A stretch of DNA of 64,000 nt, from the NCBI RefSeq assembly GCF_900088825.1, contig NZ_LT592171.1, positions 1,600,109 through 1,664,108 of the forward strand, in the 5' to 3' direction. The number at the start of each line of letters is the position of its first letter. Positions within the stretch are counted from its first letter, which is position 1. A program made the translations under genes and the position numbers. Positions 35,638 through 50,106 of the stretch are shown here, piece by piece. The notes beneath the pieces are model-generated. The model was not told where the DNA came from. It did not search any database and saw only the letters and a list, made by a program, of their open reading frames with translations. This DNA is from Thiomonas delicata (GTDB lineage: Bacteria > Pseudomonadota > Gammaproteobacteria > Burkholderiales > Burkholderiaceae_C).

Positions 35638-37680
35638 ATGCTCGATCAGACAACGACCTTTTACCGTACCTTCGAAGATGCTTTTCGGGGCTCGCGTGAA
35701 CTCATAAGACAGCGCTTGTGTCAATATGCGCCATTCATTCAACCCCTCGCAATCCTCTATCCCCATGGGGAAGCACTGGATTTAGGCTGCGGCAGGGGCG
35801 AATGGCTCGAAGTCATTTCTGAGCAAGGTTTTTCGGCACGCGGTGTGGACCTGGACGATGGCATGCTGGCCGCCTGCATCGAACGCGGTTTGCAAACCTC
35901 CCATCAAGACGCAGTTAGCGCGCTAGAAGCATGTGCCGATGAAAGCTTATGCATCGTCTCAGCCTTCCATGTCGCCGAACACATCTCTATTGATGCTCTG
36001 CAAACGCTCGTGGCCGAAGCTCTACGCACACTCAAGCCCGGCGGCATCCTCATTCTCGAAACGCCAAATCCGGAAAATCTTACCGTCGGGTCATGCAGTT
36101 TTTATCTCGACCCGACCCACCAGCGGCCCATACCGCCGCAACTTTTAGCCTTTCTACCCGAGAGCGCGGGTTTTGCCCGAAGCAAAGTCGTGCGCCTGCA
36201 AGAAGCGCCAGAACTCCGCGACGCGCAGGACATTGGCCTACTTCAAGTTATCGAAGGCGTTAGTCCCGATTACGCGGTCGTCGCCCAAAAAGCGGCACTT
36301 GGATCGATTCTCTCCGCGTTCGATTCTGCATTTCAAACCGAATATGGCCTGACCCTGAGCGTTCTCGCGCAGCGATACGAATCCGCATGGAAGGAGCGGC
36401 ATGTAGTGCTGGGTCAGGCCCTCGAAGCTGCCCAGGCCGCCACGCTCTGCCGCGAGGAAGCGCTGCGCAACGACACTCAGACCCGACTCGACGCCCTGCG
36501 TGACGAACTTCAGGCGCAAAGTGAGGCTATAGCCACCCATGCGGATGCAAGGCTCCAAGCCAGTGTTGCTGAAATCCGCAACGAAACTGCCGCACAAAGA
36601 GACGCGATGCAACTGCGCTTTATGCAACAAGAGGACACGCAACAGTACTTGTATTGGGAGATGCAACAACAACAAAACACGATCGCAGTGCTCGTCGAAC
36701 AGATGCGCACAATACGACAACCCTGGTGGCGGCGCTTGTTCAAACCTCGGCAGTCTTTCATGCCACTTCCCGAAAATCGGCGAGCGAGTGAAGTGCAGTT
36801 ATCGTTGCAGCGGATCATGGCAGCGCCCCCACCGCCCAAAGCAAATTCCGATATCGCCGTCTCGCAAACTCAAAACCCGGCCGCATCACCAATCATCACC
36901 AAAGAAACGATGAAGCAACAACCCATGCCTTCGATACAGCACATTGCCGAACTCTTTGCCTTGGATGGAGAAACCTTCGTTGTCGAGGCATACCGCAATT
37001 TGCTCGCGCGCGAGCCAGATGAGCACGGCATGCGCTATTACCTTGGCCGTTTAGCTATGGGAAAAAGAAAATCGGCTGTCATTGCCCAAATAGCGAAATC
37101 TCCCGAGTGTCAATCGGTAGCAAAGATTGGTGGCCTTGCTCAACTGATGGCCGAAGAGCGTCGTGTAGCCCATTGGTTTTGGCAAATCTTTGGCCGCCGC
37201 CAACGTCTGGAAGAAGGGCTGCACAGTGGCATCAATGAACTCGCTCGTATTCAACAACACAACCTAATGCGGTTAGAAGACACGACAACACAATGCACAC
37301 ACCAAATCATCGCTGCGGTCCAGCGCATGTCCGACGCCAACTTCGAACGCCATGCCGAGATTATTGCCCTGATTCGGGCCTTCCCTCGTCCTGTTGAGGA
37401 TTCTCAACCCCTAGTGATCACGGCCCTTTCACCCCAGACGACAGAACCGCCTCATTTGTCACGCGAAACCGTTCTATCCCTTTTTCGCGCAATTCTGGGT
37501 CGAGAACCCGAAAACGAAGAAGTCATCCATCGGCACTCCCTTCTCCCTTCTGCAGCCGTGCTTCGTGAGGCTCTCATCCAATCAGATGAATTTCAGGCGC
37601 GCCTGGCTGCATTGACAGAGCACGCCCGTGGCATTTTTAAACAACAACTGCAAGCCAAGCTTGCCGACATAGGAATTTAA
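35638..37680 (+). CDS. SAM methyltransferase with coiled coil and DUF4214-like domains (possible chain terminator)
   Basis: A 680-residue protein. Residues about 20-230 form a class I methyltransferase (motif I ALDLGCGRGEWLE, then VSAFHVAEHIS and GGILILETPNPENL). Residues about 240-370 are heptad-rich, Glu/Gln/Ala coiled coil. A short basic stretch (PWWRRLFKPRQS) and a linker lead to a DUF4214-like segment, FVVEAYRNLLAREPDEHGM. A second, weaker copy, LSLFRAILGREPENEE, lies near the end. The methyltransferase-plus-coiled-coil plan recalls WbdD, which caps O-antigen chains and sets their length in ABC-dependent export; capsule chain termination is my inference. I chose the ATG at 35638 because it follows the kpsT remnant by 13 bp. 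GC content is lower than that of flanking core genes. Confidence 0.82.
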   Translation: MLDQTTTFYRTFEDAFRGSRELIRQRLCQYAPFIQPLAILYPHGEALDLGCGRGEWLEVISEQGFSARGVDLDDGMLAACIERGLQTSHQDAVSALEACADESLCIVSAFHVAEHISIDALQTLVAEALRTLKPGGILILETPNPENLTVGSCSFYLDPTHQRPIPPQLLAFLPESAGFARSKVVRLQEAPELRDAQDIGLLQVIEGVSPDYAVVAQKAALGSILSAFDSAFQTEYGLTLSVLAQRYESAWKERHVVLGQALEAAQAATLCREEALRNDTQTRLDALRDELQAQSEAIATHADARLQASVAEIRNETAAQRDAMQLRFMQQEDTQQYLYWEMQQQQNTIAVLVEQMRTIRQPWWRRLFKPRQSFMPLPENRRASEVQLSLQRIMAAPPPPKANSDIAVSQTQNPAASPIITKETMKQQPMPSIQHIAELFALDGETFVVEAYRNLLAREPDEHGMRYYLGRLAMGKRKSAVIAQIAKSPECQSVAKIGGLAQLMAEERRVAHWFWQIFGRRQRLEEGLHSGINELARIQQHNLMRLEDTTTQCTHQIIAAVQRMSDANFERHAEIIALIRAFPRPVEDSQPLVITALSPQTTEPPHLSRETVLSLFRAILGREPENEEVIHRHSLLPSAAVLREALIQSDEFQARLAALTEHARGIFKQQLQAKLADIGI

Positions 37681-37683
37681 GTT

Positions 37684-43826
<6,143 letters not shown>

Positions 43827-43890
43827 GCGCTCCCAAGTCAGGGCTGTGCCCAGCCCGCTCCCGGCGGGGGTCAATGGACAGGAGACGACC

Positions 43891-44790
43891 TTGCGCCCGA
43901 TAGTTCTCATCACTGGCCTGCGTGGTTTCACCGGGCGGTATTTGGACGCTACGCTGCGCACGCGGGGCGCCCGGGTTGTGGGTCTCGTGCAGGGGGTGGC
44001 GCAAGACCCCGATGAAGTCGCCTGCGACCTCACCGATGCCGCATCGTTGCGGGAAGCGGTGGCGCGCGTTCAGCCCACGCATGTGGCGCATCTTGCCGCG
44101 TTGTCCTTCGTCGGACATGGAGATTCAAGGGCGTTTTATGACGTCAACCTCTTCGGAACCCTGAACCTGTTGGAGTCGCTTGCAGCGCTTCCAGTGCCGC
44201 CGGGCAAAGTGCTCATCGCCAGCTCCGCCAATGTGTATGGCACGCCAGGCGTGGAGGTCATTGATGAGTCGGTCTGCCCTGCGCCCGTCAATCATTATGC
44301 GAACAGCAAACTGGCCATGGAGCATATGGCGCGCACATGGTTCGAGCGTTTGCCCATTGTCATGACGCGGCCGTTCAACTACACCGGCGTGGGGCAGGAC
44401 GAGAAATTCCTCATCCCGAAGATCGTGAACCATTTCAAGCGCCGCGCGCCGTTCATCGAATTGGGCAACCTGGATGTCAGTCGCGATTTCTCCGACGTCA
44501 GGGACGTCGCCACGATGTACACCGCTTTACTGCTGGATGCGGAGGGGGTCGAGGGCCAAACGCTCAACGTCTGCTCAGGACGCGCACATTCCCTGCGGGA
44601 CATTCTCGGCATGGCGGAGCGCATCTGTGGCCATTCCGTGGAGATTCGCGTCAACCCGGCTTTCGTGCGTGCAAATGAGGTGCCGCGGCTGCTCGGGTCG
44701 GGCCGAAAATTGCAGCATTACACCGGCTTGACGCCGCAAATCCCTATGGAACAGACATTGCGTTGGATGCTGAACGGAGAATCGCCTTGA
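43891..44790 (+). CDS. rmd: GDP-6-deoxy-D-mannose (D-rhamnose) reductase
   Basis: Reduces the Gmd product to GDP-D-rhamnose. It has 299 residues: the NAD loop VLITGLRGFTGRYL, HLAALSFVGHGDSRAFYDVN, IASSANVYG and YANSK (catalytic Tyr-x-x-x-Lys), MTRPFNYTGVGQDEKFLIP. I chose a TTG start at 43891 because AGGAGA lies 6 bases upstream; it makes the protein start directly before the first strand. The in-frame alternative at 43804 would overlap gmd and add an unstructured leader. It is translationally coupled to the next glycosyltransferase through a TTGA overlap. Confidence 0.9.
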   Translation: MRPIVLITGLRGFTGRYLDATLRTRGARVVGLVQGVAQDPDEVACDLTDAASLREAVARVQPTHVAHLAALSFVGHGDSRAFYDVNLFGTLNLLESLAALPVPPGKVLIASSANVYGTPGVEVIDESVCPAPVNHYANSKLAMEHMARTWFERLPIVMTRPFNYTGVGQDEKFLIPKIVNHFKRRAPFIELGNLDVSRDFSDVRDVATMYTALLLDAEGVEGQTLNVCSGRAHSLRDILGMAERICGHSVEIRVNPAFVRANEVPRLLGSGRKLQHYTGLTPQIPMEQTLRWMLNGESP

Positions 44791-46382
44791 ACAGCGACTC
44801 GCAACCGTCGCGCGCACGGCCCGAGCAGGCGCAAGCCGCTCCCATCACCGATGTTCTGCTGGACATGCGACCTGCCCTCGATGGGTTTTATGGCATTCCG
44901 CAGGAAACCCGGCTGTTGTTCAGCGCACTGGCGGCACTGCCGGGTTTGCGCGTTTCCGGTTTGCTTCAACTCTCCACCAGACGGGTCAAAGGCGGGGTTA
45001 CGCCAGGTCAGGCATTCAGCGAAGCCGAGCGGGTGCACCGTTATTCCAAGGCGGTGGTGTCGCTCAAAAGTCAGAGCGTCACGGACTGGAAGGAAAGCGT
45101 CGCGGATTGGGTGAGCGCCCTGTTCCATAAATGGGCGCTGCGATGGGGGGCATGGGCTGGCGCCGCCCCCTTACGCTTGCAGTCGTTTGAAACCCGCGCG
45201 TTTCGCGACTTCATCTGGCAGCAGTTGTTTGCCCGCAGCGTGCCCCCTGCGGAGCGCGAGCAGGTCTTGCGCTGCGACTATCGCATTTGCTCCTCGCCTT
45301 GGCGCTGGATGCACCTGGTGGGCATCGAGCGGGCGGGCCTGCTTGGCAAATCGCGCTATCCAAGGCTCGACACGCGGGGGGTTGACGTGCTCATTACCCA
45401 AACGCCCTATCCGGGCCGTGTGAGCGCGGGGACTGCGCTGGTGGTGCACTACCACGACGCCATTCCGGTGCTGATGCCCCATACCATTTCGGATCGGGCG
45501 TTTCACGAGGCCAGCCACTTCCAGGCACTGGCCGCCAATGTGCGCGATGGAGCCCATTTCGTCTGCGTGTCTGAGGCCACACGGCGCGATTTGCTCAGCC
45601 TCTTTCCCGAGGCCGAAGCGCGCGCGGTGACCATCCACAATATGCTGCCCTCTCACTATCACCCTGAAGCGGTGGAACCGGAACGCGTGCCGGGCATTGT
45701 GCGGCGGCATCTGCATGACGAGTATCGCCCCAAGGGCAGCAGCGCGAAGACCGACCGCAATGTGTACAAGCTGGCCAAGTCGTTTTCGAACGAAGCAGAA
45801 AAATCCGCCTTTTACGCCCAGGCATTTGGTCCTGATTCGCGCTTCGTGTTGATGGTCTCCACCATCGAGCCGCGCAAGAATCACGCGCGGCTGATTGAGG
45901 CCTGGGAGGTGTTGCGCGACCGGGTCGATCCCGATCTCAAGCTGGTCCTGGTCGGCCACATTGGCTGGGACCACAAGGCCGTGCTGGAGGGCTGCCTGCC
46001 ATGGATCGAACAGGGTGGCCTGTTCATGCTGCACAGTGTGCCGGCAGAGTCGATGCGCATCCTGTATCAGCAGGCCACCGTCACGGTGTGTCCGAGCGTG
46101 GGCGAGGGTTTTGATTTTTCCGGGGCGGAAGCCATGCGCTGCGGCGGCGTGGTGGCGGCCTCCGACATTCCCGTGCATCGCGAGGTATACGGCGATGCCG
46201 CGGTGTACTTCGATCCGTACGACACGCAATCCGTGGTGCATGCCCTGCAGGCCCTCGTTGATGCAGACGACGCCCAGCCACGAGCCGAAACCCTGCGGGC
46301 GGCCGGGCTGGAGCAAAGCGCACGTTACCTGCCCGAGCGCATCGTGCCGCAATGGGAGGCGTTTTTGCGCGGGCTGGTCTAG
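44787..46382 (+). CDS. GT4-family glycosyltransferase
   Basis: A 531-residue GT-B enzyme. The N-terminus reads VLLDMRPALDGFYGIPQETRLL, like other GT4 capsule enzymes that act in D-rhamnose and mannan synthesis. A long insertion of about 130 residues follows. The donor domain has MVSTIEPRKNHARLIEAWEVL and CPSVGEGFDFSGAEAMRCGG, the EGF..-type nucleotide-sugar site with the E(x7)E pattern. TTG 44787 is the preferred start: GGAGA lies 7 bases upstream and it overlaps the rmd stop. It is a likely D-rhamnosyl- or mannosyltransferase by context, but the specificity is not provable here. Confidence 0.88.
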   Translation: MNSDSQPSRARPEQAQAAPITDVLLDMRPALDGFYGIPQETRLLFSALAALPGLRVSGLLQLSTRRVKGGVTPGQAFSEAERVHRYSKAVVSLKSQSVTDWKESVADWVSALFHKWALRWGAWAGAAPLRLQSFETRAFRDFIWQQLFARSVPPAEREQVLRCDYRICSSPWRWMHLVGIERAGLLGKSRYPRLDTRGVDVLITQTPYPGRVSAGTALVVHYHDAIPVLMPHTISDRAFHEASHFQALAANVRDGAHFVCVSEATRRDLLSLFPEAEARAVTIHNMLPSHYHPEAVEPERVPGIVRRHLHDEYRPKGSSAKTDRNVYKLAKSFSNEAEKSAFYAQAFGPDSRFVLMVSTIEPRKNHARLIEAWEVLRDRVDPDLKLVLVGHIGWDHKAVLEGCLPWIEQGGLFMLHSVPAESMRILYQQATVTVCPSVGEGFDFSGAEAMRCGGVVAASDIPVHREVYGDAAVYFDPYDTQSVVHALQALVDADDAQPRAETLRAAGLEQSARYLPERIVPQWEAFLRGLV

Positions 46383-46441
46383 GGTGTCTGGCCCAAGGCG
46401 CGCCAGGCATGCCTTTCGAGAGCAACACCCCTTGGCGCTTG

Positions 46442-46488
46442 TTGACAACAGACAGACAAAGGCATATCTTTTTGATATATCTTTTTGA
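46442..46488 (+). promoter_or_regulatory. VapBC promoter with overlapping tandem operator
   Basis: A perfect -35 TTGACA at 46442-46447 is followed after 17 bp by TATCTT at 46465-46470. The -10 lies within two tandem copies of ATATCTTTTTGA (46464-46475 and 46477-46488) with a 13-bp period. The ATG of the antitoxin gene is 10 bp downstream. The layout suits autorepression by the toxin-antitoxin complex. Confidence 0.6.
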
Positions 46489-46497
46489 GGACTTGCA

Positions 46498-46743
46498 ATG
46501 GAAACAGCCAAGGTCTTCTGGTCCGGCAGGTCGCAGGCCGTGCGTTTGCCAAAGTCGTTTCGGTTTGAGGGTGACGAGGTGCGCATACGTCGGCACGGCG
46601 CGGCGGTGATTCTCGAACCCATGCCTGTGGATTGGGCATGGCTGGATGCGCTCTGCGCTCCGTTGGATGCCGATTTTGTTCAGGCTGCAACAGAGCAGAC
46701 GCAAGCCCAAGACCGCCCAGAACTGAAAGCAGTGTTTCGCTGA
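46498..46743 (+). CDS. vapB: VapB-type antitoxin (AbrB/SpoVT fold)
   Basis: An 81-residue DNA-binding antitoxin. The N-terminus METAKVFWSGRSQAVRLPKS and the following FRFEGDEVRIRRHG form the swapped-hairpin AbrB domain of VapB. The C-terminal third (WLDALCAPLDADF) would wrap around the toxin. Its stop overlaps the toxin start in TGATG. It probably represses its own promoter with VapC. Confidence 0.92.
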   Translation: METAKVFWSGRSQAVRLPKSFRFEGDEVRIRRHGAAVILEPMPVDWAWLDALCAPLDADFVQAATEQTQAQDRPELKAVFR

Positions 46744-47147
46744 TGCGCTACGTGCTCGACACCCACGCCATCATTGCCCTGCTGAAAGACCCGGCTGGGC
46801 CCGTGTCGCAACGTGTTCGACAGCATCGGCCAGCGGAGGTGGGGGTCTCGGTCATCGTGATGCACGAGTTGTATTTCGGGGCTTTCAGAAGTCAGCGCGT
46901 GGAGAGAAATTTGACCATCGTCGATGGCTTGCGCTTCGAAGTGGTTCCTTTCGACCAGGAAGACGCGCGCCGCGCCGGGGAAATTCGAGCTGTGTTGGCG
47001 GCGTCAGGCACGCCCATCGGTGGCTATGACCTTCTGATCGCCGGCCAGGCCAGCGCACGCGACCTCATTCTGGTTTCACGCAATCTGCGCGAGTTCACCC
47101 GAGTGGAGCATCTGCGCGTGGAAAACTGGGAAGATGAGTCTGTTTGA
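46743..47147 (+). CDS. vapC: VapC-type PIN ribonuclease toxin
   Basis: A 134-residue PIN-domain RNase. Acidic residues are in place: Asp6 in YVLDTHAIIALL, Glu in VIVMHELYFGA, and Asp in IGGYDLLIAGQASARDLILVSRN. VapC toxins cleave specific RNAs such as initiator tRNA or the sarcin-ricin loop. ATG 46743 overlaps vapB. The pair sits between a capsule glycosyltransferase gene and a second toxin pair, interrupting the capsule gene order before kpsT. Confidence 0.92.
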   Translation: MRYVLDTHAIIALLKDPAGPVSQRVRQHRPAEVGVSVIVMHELYFGAFRSQRVERNLTIVDGLRFEVVPFDQEDARRAGEIRAVLAASGTPIGGYDLLIAGQASARDLILVSRNLREFTRVEHLRVENWEDESV

Positions 47148-47270
47148 TGATGCCCCCATTCCAATGGTTGCCGAAGCCAGCCAGAAGCGAGCCGAGGCTG
47201 CATGCGGATGGACGCAGGTCGCCACTTGAGTCATAATGATCATATCGACCATATCACTCTGGTGCCCGCC

Positions 47271-47543
47271 ATGATCACTGAAATCAGCGCTGTCAATTTT
47301 CGGCAAAACCTCGGCGAGATGCTCAATCAAGTGCAGTACCGCAACGACAGCATCGTCATCAACAAGGATGGCAAGCCAGTCGCGGCCTTGGTGGATGCCG
47401 AGTTATTCGCCCGCATTAGGCGCATGCGCGAGCGCTTCGAGGCGCTCAGTGACCGCATCGCTTCGTCGTATGACGAGGTGCCGATCGAGCTGGGCTTGGC
47501 CGAGATCGATGCAGCGGTGAGTGCCGTACGCGGCAAGCGCTGA
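47271..47543 (+). CDS. Phd/YefM-family antitoxin
   Basis: A 90-residue antitoxin: MITEISAVNFRQNLGEMLNQ followed by VINKDGKPVAALVDAELFARI is the standard Phd/YefM N-terminal domain. The upstream 50 bp contain CATATCgacCATATCA (about 47,250-47,265), a likely operator. The stop overlaps the next gene (TGATG), so it is coupled to a PIN-domain toxin. Confidence 0.9.
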   Translation: MITEISAVNFRQNLGEMLNQVQYRNDSIVINKDGKPVAALVDAELFARIRRMRERFEALSDRIASSYDEVPIELGLAEIDAAVSAVRGKR

Positions 47544-47956
47544 TGCCGTCGCTGCGCGTCGTGCTCGACACCAACGTGCTGGTGTCAGGTTTAGCCTACC
47601 CGGCCAGCGTACCAGGGCGCATCGTCATGGCCTGGCGCCAAGGGGGATTGGACGTGGCGCTCTCACGCTACATCCTGGATGAAATGGTGCGTGTTTTGCC
47701 GCGTTTATCGCGGGTGAGGCTGAACAGCGCGGAGATCCGCGATCTGGCCGATAGCTTCATGTTCCTGGCCGACATTGTCGAACTCTCGGGCACTCGCGAT
47801 GCGCAGTTGCGTGACGAGGCTGACCAAGCTGTGCTGCAGACACTCCTGGCCAGCACAGCGAACTGTTTGATCACCGGTGACAAAGACCTGCTGGCGCTTG
47901 CCGACCGGTACCCAATCTTGACGCCAGCCGAGTTCTGGGCGCGCCATGGAGGATGA
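47543..47956 (+). CDS. PIN-domain toxin (PIN_3 type), partner of the Phd-like antitoxin
   Basis: A 137-residue PIN protein. RVVLDTNVLVSGLAYPASVP carries the first Asp, YILDEMVRVL the Glu, and DEADQAVLQTLLASTANCLITGDKDLLAL the last acidic cluster. It fits the COG1569 group of putative toxins found with Phd/YefM-like antitoxins. It is the second toxin in a row and ends 57 bp before the intact kpsT. Confidence 0.88.
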   Translation: MPSLRVVLDTNVLVSGLAYPASVPGRIVMAWRQGGLDVALSRYILDEMVRVLPRLSRVRLNSAEIRDLADSFMFLADIVELSGTRDAQLRDEADQAVLQTLLASTANCLITGDKDLLALADRYPILTPAEFWARHGG

Positions 47957-48013
47957 GGGGGACGCAGAGGGGCTATCCCAAGGCCTACGCAAGAGAAGGA
48001 ATTCACAGTAAAA

Positions 48014-48667
48014 ATGATGCAACTCATCGACATTTGCAAGAGCTACCCCATTCACCACGGCCGCAGCCAGCGGCAGGTGCTGGACCACATCAACTTCACG
48101 GTGAAACCCGGCGAGAAGTGGGGCATCATGGGGCGCAATGGCGCGGGCAAGTCAACCCTGATCCGCGTCATGAGCGGGTCAGACCGGCCGCAGAGCGGCA
48201 TCGTTCGCAAGACGATGTCCATCTCTTGGCCGCTGGCGTTTGGCGATGCCTTCCAGGGCAGCCTCACTGGCAAAGACAACACCCGGTTGATTTCGCGGGT
48301 GTATGGGGTCGACTATCACAAGGCTCTGGAGATGGTGGAGAGTTTCGCCGAGCTGGGGGCGTATCTGGGCGAGCCGGTGAAAAACTATTCCTCCGGCATG
48401 CGCGCGCGCCTGGCCTTTGCCATTTCCATGGCCATCGAGTTCGATTGTTTCCTGATCGACGAGGCCATGTCGGTCGGTGACCACCGCTTTGCAGTGAAGT
48501 GCGACCAGGAGCTGTTTGAAAAGCGGGGCGACCGCGCCATGGTCATCGTGGCGCACCAGACCGATCTCATCCGCAACCACTGCGATCATGCCGCTGTACT
48601 GGAGCAAGGACGGTTAACGGTGTACGAGACTGTGAACGAGGCGATTGCGGCGTATGAGGGGCTGTGA
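48014..48667 (+). CDS. kpsT: Capsule ABC transporter ATPase KpsT, intact copy
   Basis: Nucleotide-binding subunit powering capsule export; 217 residues, the usual length. MQLIDICKSYPIHHGR begins the fold; Walker A is GRNGAGKSTLIRV, the signature YSSGMRARLAFAISMAIEFD, Walker B CFLIDEAMSVGD, and the H-loop VIVAHQTDLIR. Two ATGs (48014, 48017) are possible. It is clearly related to the broken copy at 35010-35624, yet lies 13 kb away, behind two toxin-antitoxin pairs and without an adjacent kpsM. It presumably supplies the ATPase for KpsM at 34133. Confidence 0.95.
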   Translation: MMQLIDICKSYPIHHGRSQRQVLDHINFTVKPGEKWGIMGRNGAGKSTLIRVMSGSDRPQSGIVRKTMSISWPLAFGDAFQGSLTGKDNTRLISRVYGVDYHKALEMVESFAELGAYLGEPVKNYSSGMRARLAFAISMAIEFDCFLIDEAMSVGDHRFAVKCDQELFEKRGDRAMVIVAHQTDLIRNHCDHAAVLEQGRLTVYETVNEAIAAYEGL

Positions 48668-48821
48668 CGCGCGAATGCGCTGTGCGACCTTGCGTCAAAA
48701 TGAGTTGGGGCTTGCCTTCTCCGACATGCTGGACGTGGTGATGGCACTGACCCGGTGCGCGACAAGCCCCGCCGTTCAGGGCGGGGAAGGATAGCGCGGA
48801 CGGCGTAGCCGTCCTAGGGTT

Positions 48822-48975
48822 TCAGTGTGGCGTCTGTTGCTGCTCGATGTACTGGCGCACGATGGAGATCGGAGCGCCGCCGCAGGATGCGGCGAAGTAG
48901 GACGGCGACCACAGCACGCCTTTCCAGTAGCGTTTTTGAATGTCGGGCCGCTCCTTGCGCAGCAAGCGGCTGGAC
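48822..48975 (-). pseudogene. tnpA: TnpA (Y1 transposase, IS200 type), C-terminal fragment
   Basis: Reading from 48975 leftward gives SRLLRKERPDIQKRYWKG, VLWSPSYFAASCGG and APISIVRQYIEQQQTPH, then TGA at 48822-48824. This is the conserved C-terminus of IS200/IS605 TnpA, which carries the catalytic-tyrosine helix in its intact form. Everything N-terminal to it is missing. The fragment meets tnpB directly at about 48976. Confidence 0.85.
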
Positions 48976-48976
48976 T

Positions 48977-50050
48977 TGGCTCGCGGATGCGCCAGTCCAC
49001 CCGCTACAGCAGACTCTGAAGGATTTGGAGCGCGCGTATTCCAACTTCTTCGCCAAACGCGCCGACTTCCCGCGCTTCAAGAAAAAAGGCCAGGGCGACG
49101 GGTTCCGCTACCCCGACCCGAAGCAGATCAAGCTCGACCAGGCCAACAGCCGCATCTTCCTGCCGAAGCTCGGCTGGTTGCGGGTCCGCTTCAGCCGGGA
49201 CGTGCTGGGCGCGGTGAAAAACGTCACAGTGAGCCAGTCGGACGGCACGTGGTTCGTGTCGATCCAGACCGAGCGCGAGGTCGAACAACCGTTACCCCAG
49301 GGCGACGCGGTGGGCATCGACATGGGCGTAGCGCGTTTCGCCACGCTCTCGGACGGCAGGTTCGTTGCTCCGCTCAACAGCTTCAGGAAGCACGAAATCG
49401 CCTTACGCAAGGCGCAGCAGGCGATGAGCCGCAAAACCAAGTTCAGCAGCAACTGGAGACGAGCGAAGGCCCGCGTCCAGCGCATTCACTCCCGCATCGG
49501 CAACGCTCGCCGCGACTTCCTGCACAAGACCACGACCACGATCAGCAAAAACCACGCGATGGTGTGTATCGAGGACTTGCAGGTACGGAATATGTCCAGG
49601 ACGGCGGCAGGCAGCACCGAGAAGCCGGGAAGACATGTTCGGGCCAAGTCGGGCCTGAATAAATCCATCCTCGATCAGGGCTGGTTCGAGTTCAGGCGCC
49701 AACTGGACTACAAATTGGCGTGGAACGGCGGCTGGCTCGTCGCTGTGCCGCCGCAGAACACCAGCCGGACCTGTCCATGCTGCGGCCATGTCTCGGCAGA
49801 GAACCGCCAGACGCAGGCGCGGTTCGCGTGCGTCGAATGCGGCTTCGAGGAAAACGCCGACGTCGTCGGCGCGATCAATATCCTTTCCCGTGGGATGCAA
49901 ATGCTGCGGGACGAAGGGCAGAACACGGCGGACGCTTCCGCCGGGTGCGCGAGCACAGCCCGGATCGCCTGTGAAGTGAGCGGTGCAGCAAGGCCGCCAA
50001 CAGCAGGAACCCACCGAAGCGACTCAGGCGCGGCTCCATGCCGCGCCTGA
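48977..50050 (+). pseudogene. tnpB: TnpB (OrfB), N-terminally truncated RNA-guided nuclease
   Basis: Recognisable from WLADAPVHPLQQTLKDLERA onward; the usual first 60-70 residues are replaced by a meaningless reading of the tnpA remnant. The RuvC-like nuclease is complete: Asp in GIDMGVARFATL, Glu in VCIEDLQVRNM, the zinc ribbon CPCCGHV...CVECGFE, and the last Asp in NADVVGAINIL. TnpB proteins are RNA-guided nucleases whose guide (omega RNA) overlaps the 3' end of the gene and the right end of the element. The same frame stays open from 48827, so a shortened protein might be made. Loss of the N-terminal wedge region makes function doubtful. Confidence 0.85.
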
Positions 50051-50106
50051 GCGCCGTAGGAATCTCAGGCCTTCAGGCCGGGGAGGATGTCAATGTGTAA
50101 GAAGGC

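Larger units (their letters stand above)
48761..50093. mobile_element. IS200/IS605-type element, internally deleted
   Basis: The left end has the hairpin CCCCGCC...GGCGGGG at about 48767-48787. The right end has the imperfect hairpin AGGCCTTCAGGCC and the ending GGGGAGGATGTCAA near 50080-50093. Inside are a C-terminal piece of tnpA (minus strand) and most of tnpB (plus strand) facing away from each other. The right end abuts the ISL3 element at 50094, suggesting insertion into its terminal repeat. With tnpA gone it cannot move on its own. Confidence 0.82.
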
